DNA from: JADLCB01 sp964398315
GTDB taxonomy: Bacteria; Planctomycetota; Phycisphaerae; Tepidisphaerales; Tepidisphaeraceae
Direction: 5' to 3'
Length of the DNA stretch: 64,000 nt
Assembly (NCBI GenBank): GCA_964398315.1
Contig: CAYNMV010000014.1
Span: forward strand, 1 to 64,000
Position numbers and translations under genes: made by a program. The notes under the pieces are model-generated. The model did not search any database and was not told the origin of the DNA. It worked only from the letters and a program-made list of their open reading frames with translations. Within the stretch, counting starts at the first letter, position 1. Each line of letters starts with the position of its first letter. Shown one piece after another: positions 7,517-14,877 of this stretch.

Positions 7517-9091
7517 ATGCTGCGATTGATCGTTCTCGCGGTTGCAATGTTGTTCACATGTGTGCCCGTGACGTATGGTGATGAACCGGCATCGGCCGAG
7601 GATGCCGCTACGATTGAGCGGAAGATCGCTGACCTGCAATCGGAAGCCGCTTCGCTTCCGCCCGGCGACGGCCGAAACGCGGAGATCGCGCAGAAGCTTC
7701 TCGACCTACGCCAGAAGCTTCGGAAGACACAGTCGGCGACAACTCAACCGTCACCGCAGCCGACCGAAGCACCGACTGATCCGGCGCTTCGTGCATTGAT
7801 GGATCGGAAGGCCACCGATCCGCTCATTGTCATTCGCCATAACAACGAGGCGGGAAAGACGTTTCTGTCAGACAAGCCCGATCAGGTTCTGGTGCGCGGC
7901 GAACTTCGCGTGGGGAAGATGCACTACGGCGAAGCGGATGTGTTTCTCGCTCACCCCGAATCGCCGCAAGTGCCAGCCGAAGTGGATTTCAGCGCCATCA
8001 CCCGCCAGGCAACGGGCACGTTGGTGTTGAAGTTGCACAGCCTCGAAACCGGCGATTGCGACGCGCACATCAAGGTGGGCGGCGCGGACTTCCGAACCGT
8101 GACCGTGGCAGGAAACGTCTGGCTGACCGTGCCCATCCCATTCGACAAGAATGATGTCATCGTCGTCGTTCAGGCGACGGGATGGCAGTGGGAGCATGCC
8201 TTCATCACTTACCGCATCGAGCGGGCCGGATCGAAGGACGATGCTGTTGTTGCACAATCCACTCCGGAGTCAAAGATTTCGGGCTCGCTCGGGCGAAGCC
8301 GGCCCAAGGCCGATCAGGTGACGACAGAGCAGATCGCATACAAGCGAAAGCTGCTGAAGGAAATCCTCACGTCGCGGATTCAGGCGGTCAACGAGCGGCT
8401 TGCCAAGCTGAACCCGCGCGAGCAGTCAAAGGAATACATTGCGGAGCAGCGAAAGAACGGGCGATCGCAGATCACGGCGCTGGAAGCGGAACGGCAGAAG
8501 GCCGAATCGCAGCCGGACGCTGAGGTTGCCGCGAGTATCGAACGCGACGGGCTGATTACGCCGAACGACGTGGCGGCGCGAAAAGCGCAACTGCTGGCGA
8601 ACATCGACTCACGCATCGAAGGACAGCGCGCTGCCGATGCGCAGGCGCTGAAAGACTATACCGAGGCCTACAAGGAAAACGCCCGCAACGGCATGACCGG
8701 CATGTCGCCCGCCGACTTCGCCAAGCAGCAGCGGTTGAACCTGCAGACGCTGACGAAGAACGCCGCGACGGAGAAGGCGAAGATCACTAAGCTGACCGAT
8801 GGCGAGGTTGCGCTGCAGATCGTTTCCGAATGGGAACGCATCGAAATGGCCAATCGCGATGCGGCTCGCGCCCGTGGAGGCCGCAATTCAAACAGCGCGC
8901 CGGGAACGGAACTCGATCGCCCTGGCAATGCAGGCTCATCGAGTCGAGAACCGTCCGATCGCGGGTCGGTATGCCCGACGTGCGGCGGCGATGGCACGGT
9001 TCTCGTCCGCACCGGCGGTATCTTCGACAAGATCACCGGTGGCGAATCACGACCATGCCCCGACTGCGGCGGAACGGGCAGACGCCGATAG
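7517..9091 (+). CDS. Exported protein with C-terminal DnaJ-like zinc-finger tail (cargo gene 2)
   Basis: A 524-aa protein with a signal peptide (MLRLIVLAVAMLFTCVPVTYG) and a RBS-like GAGG before the ATG at 7517. A helical segment and a Thr/Pro/Gln linker lead to a domain around residues 90-240 rich in beta strands (RGELRVGKMHYGEADVFL to WQWEHAFITYRIE). A long coiled-coil section follows, then CPTCGGDG and CPDCGGTGRRR. That tail closely matches the end of the upstream gene product, although the rest does not. The shared tail and adjacency suggest the two act together, or the tail is a shared targeting or binding device. No enzyme motif recognised. Confidence 0.8.
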   Translation: MLRLIVLAVAMLFTCVPVTYGDEPASAEDAATIERKIADLQSEAASLPPGDGRNAEIAQKLLDLRQKLRKTQSATTQPSPQPTEAPTDPALRALMDRKATDPLIVIRHNNEAGKTFLSDKPDQVLVRGELRVGKMHYGEADVFLAHPESPQVPAEVDFSAITRQATGTLVLKLHSLETGDCDAHIKVGGADFRTVTVAGNVWLTVPIPFDKNDVIVVVQATGWQWEHAFITYRIERAGSKDDAVVAQSTPESKISGSLGRSRPKADQVTTEQIAYKRKLLKEILTSRIQAVNERLAKLNPREQSKEYIAEQRKNGRSQITALEAERQKAESQPDAEVAASIERDGLITPNDVAARKAQLLANIDSRIEGQRAADAQALKDYTEAYKENARNGMTGMSPADFAKQQRLNLQTLTKNAATEKAKITKLTDGEVALQIVSEWERIEMANRDAARARGGRNSNSAPGTELDRPGNAGSSSREPSDRGSVCPTCGGDGTVLVRTGGIFDKITGGESRPCPDCGGTGRRR

Positions 9092-9270
9092 CATTCCGTA
9101 ATGTCGGTCACAGGCAAGACGCGACAGGCCCGATGTGGTTTCCGCTGGTGCGACAAAGCGATCGTTGACGGGACAAATTTGTCCGATTATCGTCCTTGGC
9201 GTTGAAATGGGGAGTATTTTCCAGATGTTCTGGGGTGCTTTCCAACGCGGAACTTGAAAGGCGGACTCTG

Positions 9271-11658
9271 ATGTTGACCCGTTCCCGCATTCCGGCGATG
9301 TCGATCCGGCGCGCATGCATCGAATCTCTGGAGCAGCGAAAACTGCTCTCCGTAGCGATTCCAAGCGGCTACGCGCAGATCGGAGAGGCGATCACGGTCG
9401 ATGCTACCAGTTCCGCAGTTGTGAGTAGTGGTCTGCAACTGGAATCCGGCATTCAGTATTTCATCAAGGCGTCGGGCATCCACCAGTTAGCGCTGAACCC
9501 CACAAGGCAAGCTGACGCCCAGTTTTATGAAAAGAATCCCGGCGACTGGGCACGCGGCAGCAAACCTCATCTGCGCGTCACCGGTGTGTCCAGTTGGGGT
9601 AGCACACGAGATACCGAGGGCGAGTACGGCGCTTATGTCACCGGCAATAGCGCCCAACTCACCGCGTGGGTGAATGACAGCTACTATGGTGACAACGCGG
9701 GGTCGCTGCAACTGCAAGTCTTCCAAAAGGTGATCTTGGATAGCCTCACGGTGTCCGACCCCGCCCATGTCGAAAACGCCGTGACCGACAGCGGCACGCT
9801 CTACGTCGAGGAAGGCGGCGATCACACCGCGACGATCGCCATCACCGGCCTCGTCACGCCCGGCGCCGGAGCGGACAAGGCCCTGTGGCGCATCGATGAG
9901 CCGTATGCGTACCAGTCGCAGGGCAATTTCGCGTCCGATTCGAACAACGTCACGCTGACGGTCGTGGACGGCAATCGCGTCTGGAACGTCAAGGCCGGCG
10001 TGGACAACAACGGCAACGGCAACCTCGACGCGAGCGAGGTCACAAAAACGGTAGGCGTCACCGTCGTGGACGTGGAAAGCCTTACCGTGACCGATCTGGC
10101 AGACAACTACAGCATAACGAATCCGCCCGGAGCCGAAATGTACGTCGCCGAGGCGGCCGTCGGCACACCCGGCGCGGGATCGGTGAAGATCAAGATCGAG
10201 GCCGAGTACCTGCCGACCGGCCCGGGGGCCGGCTCGCACATCCTGTGGGACGTCCTTGGCGGCACGATTTCGGGTACAACCCCGGGCAACTTTGGGGGCA
10301 CCGCCGCCCCGGAAGTGACTCTCACGCCCGGCACTGGCAACCGCGCTTACGACGTCAAGATCGGGTTTGACAATAATGCCGACGGATCGCTTCAATTGGC
10401 CGAGATCGATCACATAATTACGGTGAGGGTCTTGAAGTTGGACTGGAAAATCGTCTCCAAGAACACCGACGGCAGCGATGTCACCGATGCGATGGAGTTG
10501 GACAGCATCAAATACAACTTCAAAGTCGATGGTCTGCCATCGGGTGGAACAAACCTGACGTACCATGTCCAGAAACCCGACGGCTCGTATGAGACAAGCA
10601 ACGGGTATTATCCAGTGCCGACGCACGACATGTACTTCATTCCCCCCAACGTGTTGGACGGCGATACCGACCATAAGTATGCGTTCGAGACGTACTACAC
10701 GATCCCGGCTCCGTATGGCAGCCGCACGTTCACGTCACCGAAGATAAACATCGATATCTTCGAACTATGGATCAAGAGTTTCCGGGATGACGCGACTGGC
10801 AAGGAGTGGAAGGTTTCAATCGGCGACGCGATTTCCTACGAGGCGATCTCTGGCAGCAAGGCCACCGATTGGAGTTGGGACATGGAAGACGGCGTGCCTG
10901 ACGCGTGGAACCCCACCGGTGGGAACGCGAAGTCGGGCAGTTCGATGGTCATCCCGTTCAGCGATGAAGAGCGGGCGAGCAACTCCTGGTTTGGCGACGC
11001 CTACGGCACCGTGACCGTCAAATGCACGAGCGGACTTGGCCGCTCGCACACGCTGCACTCGACCGACATGACGGGCGCGCCCAAGGCCAAAGTCTTCTTC
11101 GATCCGAACAAGGCCGTCGACGGCAACGCGCCGGCCGCCGGCAAGCCTCCGGCGTGGTTCGTGTTTTGGAACCAGACGGGTGCCGGCAACTCCGACGTGA
11201 GCTACGATCATTCGATCGCTGCTGGAACCTTCGGTGTCACGAGCTTTGGTTACAACGCCACAACCGGCGTCGTCGTATCGGTGTCGAAGCCGAAAATTGG
11301 CGCGGCCGCCAGTGGATCGTCAACCGTTGGCTTGACGAGCACGACCATCACGGGCATCGACACGTTTTTCATGACCGTCCGCCATGAAATGCTGCACTAC
11401 GATGAGTTGAGTGCGAGCATCGGTGCGGCAAACGCGGACGGGGATTACATCGCCGCGAGCTTGGAAGGAGATAAGAACGGGAACGGCATCATCGACGGCG
11501 GCGAGACCGACCCCGCCCTCTACTCGACGCACGGCACCACACCCAGCGGCCCGAGCGACGCCGAGTGGCGGGCCTACTGGATGGAGGGCAACGTCTGGAA
11601 CGCCGACATCGGCTCGTTCGACTCCGTCGATTGGTCGAAGGGAGGCAAACAATGGTAG
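9271..11658 (+). CDS. Large secreted protein with planctomycete LE(P)xR-type N-terminus and HExxH motif (cargo gene 3)
   Basis: A 795-aa protein whose N-terminus MSIRRACIESLEQRKLLSV is the planctomycete surface/export motif (LEPRxLLSA type). It continues as repeated beta-rich extracellular domains. Three calcium-loop-like segments are seen: DNNGNGNLDASE, DNNADGSLQLAE and DKNGNGIIDGGE. Near residue 705 the sequence MTVRHEMLHYDEL contains HExxH, the zinc-binding motif of gluzincin/metzincin peptidases; no classical third ligand motif could be assigned. ATG at 9271 follows a weak GA-rich RBS. The stop overlaps the start of the lipoprotein gene by 7 bp, implying coupled translation. A metallopeptidase role is inference from the motif alone. 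Confidence 0.75.
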   Translation: MLTRSRIPAMSIRRACIESLEQRKLLSVAIPSGYAQIGEAITVDATSSAVVSSGLQLESGIQYFIKASGIHQLALNPTRQADAQFYEKNPGDWARGSKPHLRVTGVSSWGSTRDTEGEYGAYVTGNSAQLTAWVNDSYYGDNAGSLQLQVFQKVILDSLTVSDPAHVENAVTDSGTLYVEEGGDHTATIAITGLVTPGAGADKALWRIDEPYAYQSQGNFASDSNNVTLTVVDGNRVWNVKAGVDNNGNGNLDASEVTKTVGVTVVDVESLTVTDLADNYSITNPPGAEMYVAEAAVGTPGAGSVKIKIEAEYLPTGPGAGSHILWDVLGGTISGTTPGNFGGTAAPEVTLTPGTGNRAYDVKIGFDNNADGSLQLAEIDHIITVRVLKLDWKIVSKNTDGSDVTDAMELDSIKYNFKVDGLPSGGTNLTYHVQKPDGSYETSNGYYPVPTHDMYFIPPNVLDGDTDHKYAFETYYTIPAPYGSRTFTSPKINIDIFELWIKSFRDDATGKEWKVSIGDAISYEAISGSKATDWSWDMEDGVPDAWNPTGGNAKSGSSMVIPFSDEERASNSWFGDAYGTVTVKCTSGLGRSHTLHSTDMTGAPKAKVFFDPNKAVDGNAPAAGKPPAWFVFWNQTGAGNSDVSYDHSIAAGTFGVTSFGYNATTGVVVSVSKPKIGAAASGSSTVGLTSTTITGIDTFFMTVRHEMLHYDELSASIGAANADGDYIAASLEGDKNGNGIIDGGETDPALYSTHGTTPSGPSDAEWRAYWMEGNVWNADIGSFDSVDWSKGGKQW

Positions 11659-12089
11659 CGCGTCCGCGCTCGTCTCCGACGAATTGGCGGTTGGCTCCCC
11701 TCCTGCTGACCGTCTGCTCCGGCGTGTTCGGGTGCGGTTCCGATGGTTGTGACGGGCCTCCGTCACCGGCTCGGGGTCCGACCTCTAAAACGGCGACGAC
11801 GATGAACACGGCCGACCCTCCTCGCGAAGGAAACCACGCCGGCAAACGCGCGCCGGCCGAGGTGGTCGATCGCGCCAAGCAATGTATGACCGACGCCGGC
11901 ATCGTCGGAATCGAACCGGAGCCGGCATTCGCCGTGGACGCCGGAACGACTTGGCAATTGTTCTTCAAATTTAAAGAACGGATGGAGCAGCGGGATGGTA
12001 CCGTCGTCGCCGTCAAGCAGTTGCCGGAATTCGCCCGAGTGGACGTGCGAAAGGACGACTTGACCGCCTCGGTCGTTCCCACGCGATAG
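11652..12089 (+). CDS. Predicted lipoprotein (cargo gene 4)
   Basis: A 145-aa protein with a lipoprotein signal: basic N-terminus, the hydrophobic stretch APLLLTVCSGVFGC, and a lipobox-like VFGC near residue 27. The linker is rich in Ser, Pro and Thr. The mature domain of about 75 residues (RAKQCMTDAGIVGIEPEP to VRKDDLTASVV) is not a family I recognise. ATG at 11652 is set by GGAGG 6 nt upstream and overlaps the end of the HExxH gene by 7 bp (ATGGTAG). Tight coupling to a putative secreted peptidase makes a chaperone, anchor or inhibitor role possible, but this is inference. Confidence 0.7.
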   Translation: MVARPRSSPTNWRLAPLLLTVCSGVFGCGSDGCDGPPSPARGPTSKTATTMNTADPPREGNHAGKRAPAEVVDRAKQCMTDAGIVGIEPEPAFAVDAGTTWQLFFKFKERMEQRDGTVVAVKQLPEFARVDVRKDDLTASVVPTR

Positions 12090-12126
12090 GCCGGGGTTCC
12101 GTGATCGCGCGTACACGGGGACAGTC

Positions 12127-12669
12127 ATGGCAACGGTGGCGGACGAAAACGGCGGTGGCGTCGCAGACCAACGGTCCGTTGGGCGGACGCGTCGCCTCGT
12201 TGCCCCGTTGGCGATCGTCGCGTGCATCGTCGCAACGGTCGCGGCGGCGGGCGTATGGTATCGCAGCCAGACCGTCGCGGACATGATCGCCGTTCCGGTC
12301 GGCCGCGCGTGTGCGCTGAAGCTGACCGTCGCCGACGGGGGCGTGCGGATCGCGGTCGGCCTCGCCCCAATCGATCGGCCCGAATGGATCGTGCTGCGCG
12401 GCGCGGCGGTCCACTACCCGTTCGTCCGCATCCCCGAGGATCGGCTGCGGCGCGCGTCGGGCATCGACTGCCAATGGCTGACCAACCCGGGCTTCGCGTC
12501 CGAGGCCGCCGTCGTGTTCCCGGTCTTGTTCGTCGTCGTCGCCCCCGCGATGGCGGCCGCCTACGTCGCATGGCGCCGCTTACGCCACCCCTCGTCTACG
12601 CTCGGATTTCCCTTGCACGCCAACGGCAACGGTACGGACCAGCAAGACCGAACTGCACCAGTGCCATGA
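12127..12669 (+). CDS. Two-TM membrane protein (cargo gene 5)
   Basis: A 180-aa protein with one membrane helix near residues 24-42 (LVAPLAIVACIVATVAAAGV) and a second near 138-155 (VVFPVLFVVVAPAMAAAYVA). They enclose an extracytoplasmic domain of about 95 residues with two cysteines. N- and C-termini would be cytoplasmic. It starts 37 bp after the lipoprotein gene on the same strand and so belongs to the cargo operon. No family recognised. Confidence 0.65.
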   Translation: MATVADENGGGVADQRSVGRTRRLVAPLAIVACIVATVAAAGVWYRSQTVADMIAVPVGRACALKLTVADGGVRIAVGLAPIDRPEWIVLRGAAVHYPFVRIPEDRLRRASGIDCQWLTNPGFASEAAVVFPVLFVVVAPAMAAAYVAWRRLRHPSSTLGFPLHANGNGTDQQDRTAPVP

Positions 12670-12700
12670 CTGGAACGCGAAAAAATCGCGGAGTTGTGCC

Positions 12701-12790
12701 GTGAACGAACTCAAGCCGTTGTCGCCCGTTGCAGTTTCCCTGACCCTGCTGATTGCCTGGCTCGTTGCGATGACTCAAGGCTCAGGATAG
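12701..12790 (+). CDS. Possible 29-aa single-TM peptide at the end of the element
   Basis: GTG-started frame encoding about 29 residues with a hydrophobic core (VAVSLTLLIAWLVAM), preceded by GGAG 8-9 nt upstream. It starts 31 bp after the 2-TM gene and ends about 55 bp before the proposed right attachment core. It could be a true small membrane peptide, a remnant of a larger gene cut by rearrangement, or chance. Confidence 0.3.
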   Translation: MNELKPLSPVAVSLTLLIAWLVAMTQGSG

Positions 12791-12844
12791 CAGGTGCTCG
12801 ATTTGGACAGAGCCACGAAGGAAAAGTTCTAACGGCGTCCCCTT

Positions 12845-12853
12845 CTCTCCGTT
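12845..12853 (+). other. Candidate attR core
   Basis: CTCTCCGTT, identical to 2825-2833 at the tRNA-Ser 3' end. The bases to its right (CAGATGGCCC...) immediately form a rho-independent terminator, as expected if this was once the tRNA's downstream sequence. Confidence 0.5.
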
Positions 12854-12859
12854 CAGATG

Positions 12860-12897
12860 GCCCGTCATGGACGTAACATCCGTGCCGGGCTTCTTTT
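12860..12897 (+). terminator. Orphan rho-independent terminator, probably the displaced tRNA-Ser terminator
   Basis: Arms 12860-12871 and 12879-12890 form 11 of 12 pairs (one T-C mismatch, one G-T wobble) around a 7-nt loop, followed by TTCTTTT. The last cargo frame ends 70 bp upstream. Joining position 2833 directly to 12854 would place this hairpin 6 bp past the repeat core, at the normal distance for a tRNA terminator. Confidence 0.65.
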
Positions 12898-12968
12898 ATG
12901 CCTGTACAGAAGCAGCCCTGGCGCCGGGTTGGGCGGATGGGGCGAAGAAACGGCTGCGGGCCTGGTGA

Positions 12969-12996
12969 TTGTCGAACGCCGGGAAATCCCTATCGT
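12969..12996 (+). promoter_or_regulatory. Candidate promoter for prfC
   Basis: TTGTCG, 16-nt spacer, TATCGT on the plus strand, about 145 bp upstream of the prfC ATG. The match to consensus is moderate. Nothing else is recognised in 12898-13140. Confidence 0.35.
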
Positions 12997-13140
12997 ATTA
13001 CTCCTGATGCCTTTCCCTGCCTTTTCGCTTCCGCGTCCGCCCGGTGGCTGCACGCCGCCTTGACCGTCCTCGGCTGGCCGTTCCTGCCTGCCGATACCCT
13101 GCTGTTCACCCAATCCAATCGCGATCCCGCATCACCCGCC

Positions 13141-14772
13141 ATGACATCCATAACGGACGAAATCGCTCGTCGGCGCACGTTTGCCATTATCTCGCATCCT
13201 GACGCCGGCAAGACCACACTGACCGAGAAATTCCTGCTCTATGGTGGCGCGCTGCACCTGGCCGGATCGGTCACGGCCCGCAAGAACCAGCGCGCTGCCA
13301 CGAGCGACTGGATGGAACTGGAGCGCAAACGCGGTATCTCGGTCAGCTCGACCGTGCTCCAGTTTGACTACGATGACTATTGCGTGAACTTGCTCGACAC
13401 GCCCGGCCACAGGGATTTTTCCGAGGACACCTATCGCGTGCTCACTGCGGTCGATGCCGTGGTGATGGTGATCGATGCCGGCAAGGGGATCGAGGCCCAG
13501 ACCCGCAAGCTGTTCGAGATCTGCCGCCGGCGGGGCGTGCCCATCTTCACCTTCATGAACAAGCTGGATCGGCCCACGCGCGATCCCCTGGAACTGCTCG
13601 ATGAACTGGAGGCGGTGCTGGGGATCAGGGCGTTTCCGGTCAACTGGCCGCTGGGCACGGGCAATGACTTCAAGGGCGTCTTCGACCGCCTCGAGAAGCA
13701 GGTTCACCTGTTCGAGCGCACCGCCGGCGGGGCATACCGCGCGCCCGAGTCGGTGCATGACCTGTCGGCCCCAATCGTGGCCGGTGCCCTGAGCGAGGAG
13801 GCTTTCGCCACCGCGGTGGAGCAACTGGAGATGGTCGATATTGCCGGCGCGGTGTTTGACCACCAGGCGGTGCTGGCCGGCGAACTCACTCCCGTGTTCT
13901 TCGGCAGTGCGATCAACAATTTCGGCGTGCAGATGCTGCTGGATGGGTTCCTCAAGTACTCCACCATCCCGCGGCCGCGCAGCGCCAATGGCCGGGTGAT
14001 CGACCCGGCCGCCAGCAGTTTTTCCGGCTTTGTGTTCAAGATCCAGGCCAACATGGATCCGCGCCACCGCGACCGCCTCGCGTTCGTGCGCATCTGCGCT
14101 GGCAAGTTCACCCGCGACATGAGCGTTATCCACGCCCAGAGCGGCAAGCGCGTGCGCCTCTCCAGTTCACACAAGCTCTTCGGCCAGGATCGCGAAACCG
14201 TCGATGAAGCCTATCCCGGCGATGTGATCGGCATCATCGGCCATGAGCAGTTCGCCATCGGCGACACGCTTACCGAGGACCGCGCGATCGTCTACAACGA
14301 GATCCCGCGCTTCGCCGCCGAGTGCTTTGCTTACCTCCATGCGATGACAACCTCGCAGATGAAACGCTTCCGCGAGGGGCTGGATCAGCTCCTCCAGGAG
14401 GGGGTGATCCAGGTGTTGCAGGTGGATGGTTCAGTGCGGCGGGAGCCGCTGCTGGCGGCGGTGGGGCCGTTGCAGTTTGATGTGGTGCAGTACCGCCTCA
14501 AGAGCGAGTACGGCGCGGATTCGCGCCTGGAGCCGGCCGCATGGCAGATCATGCGCTGGGTTGCGCCGGACTGCCCGCTGGAGCAGGTCAAGTCAGCGCT
14601 GCCGGGCGGCTGCGTGCTGGCGTTCGACAGCCGTAACCTGCCGGTGCTGCTGTTTGGCGACACCTACAGCCTGAATTACTTCACCCGGCGCTATCCCGAG
14701 CTGCGCCTGTCGGATGTGCCGTTTGATGCATCTGCCGGGGTCGATGGTACACTGGCCGCTGCGGCGGGGTAG
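13141..14772 (+). CDS. prfC: Peptide chain release factor 3 (RF3)
   Basis: A 543-aa translational GTPase that recycles RF1/RF2 from the ribosome. The G1 loop SHPDAGKTTLTEK (residues about 19-31), the G3 motif DTPGHRDFSED, and the G4 motif MNKLDRP are present. RF3-specific segments SDWMELERKRGISVSSTV and RPRSANGRV to FSGFVFKIQANMDPRHRDR also match. ATG at 13141 gives the expected MTSITDEIARRRTFAIISHP. The frame is open upstream to 12898, but that part lacks family similarity. Length is close to bacterial RF3. Confidence 0.96.
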   Translation: MTSITDEIARRRTFAIISHPDAGKTTLTEKFLLYGGALHLAGSVTARKNQRAATSDWMELERKRGISVSSTVLQFDYDDYCVNLLDTPGHRDFSEDTYRVLTAVDAVVMVIDAGKGIEAQTRKLFEICRRRGVPIFTFMNKLDRPTRDPLELLDELEAVLGIRAFPVNWPLGTGNDFKGVFDRLEKQVHLFERTAGGAYRAPESVHDLSAPIVAGALSEEAFATAVEQLEMVDIAGAVFDHQAVLAGELTPVFFGSAINNFGVQMLLDGFLKYSTIPRPRSANGRVIDPAASSFSGFVFKIQANMDPRHRDRLAFVRICAGKFTRDMSVIHAQSGKRVRLSSSHKLFGQDRETVDEAYPGDVIGIIGHEQFAIGDTLTEDRAIVYNEIPRFAAECFAYLHAMTTSQMKRFREGLDQLLQEGVIQVLQVDGSVRREPLLAAVGPLQFDVVQYRLKSEYGADSRLEPAAWQIMRWVAPDCPLEQVKSALPGGCVLAFDSRNLPVLLFGDTYSLNYFTRRYPELRLSDVPFDASAGVDGTLAAAAG

Positions 14773-14877
14773 GGTCGGCGACTGCCGCCGCTGGTTGGGA
14801 GACACCACCGGCACCGGATCTTTTGCACAGGATACCGGATGCCAGCGCCGCTCCAGTGATCCGCCCCCGGGCCAGCC

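Larger units (their letters stand above)
2825..12853. mobile_element. Integrative element in tRNA-Ser(GCU), about 10 kb
   Basis: Supported by four observations: a large serine integrase directly abutting the tRNA 3' end; a 9-bp repeat at both ends; an orphan rho-independent terminator at 12860-12897, which would sit 6 bp past the tRNA if the element were removed; and cargo genes richer in tcg, cga and gac codons than the flanks. No conjugation, relaxase, phage structural or replication genes were recognised, so it is a genomic island or non-conjugative element. The right boundary is inferred. Confidence 0.65.

Noticed and set aside
2825..12853. Prophage
   Set aside because: No capsid, portal, terminase, lysis or tail genes; only a serine integrase is phage-like.
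12898..13140. N-terminal extension of prfC
   Set aside because: RF3 begins at the ATG at 13141; the upstream part is unlike the family and holds the promoter.
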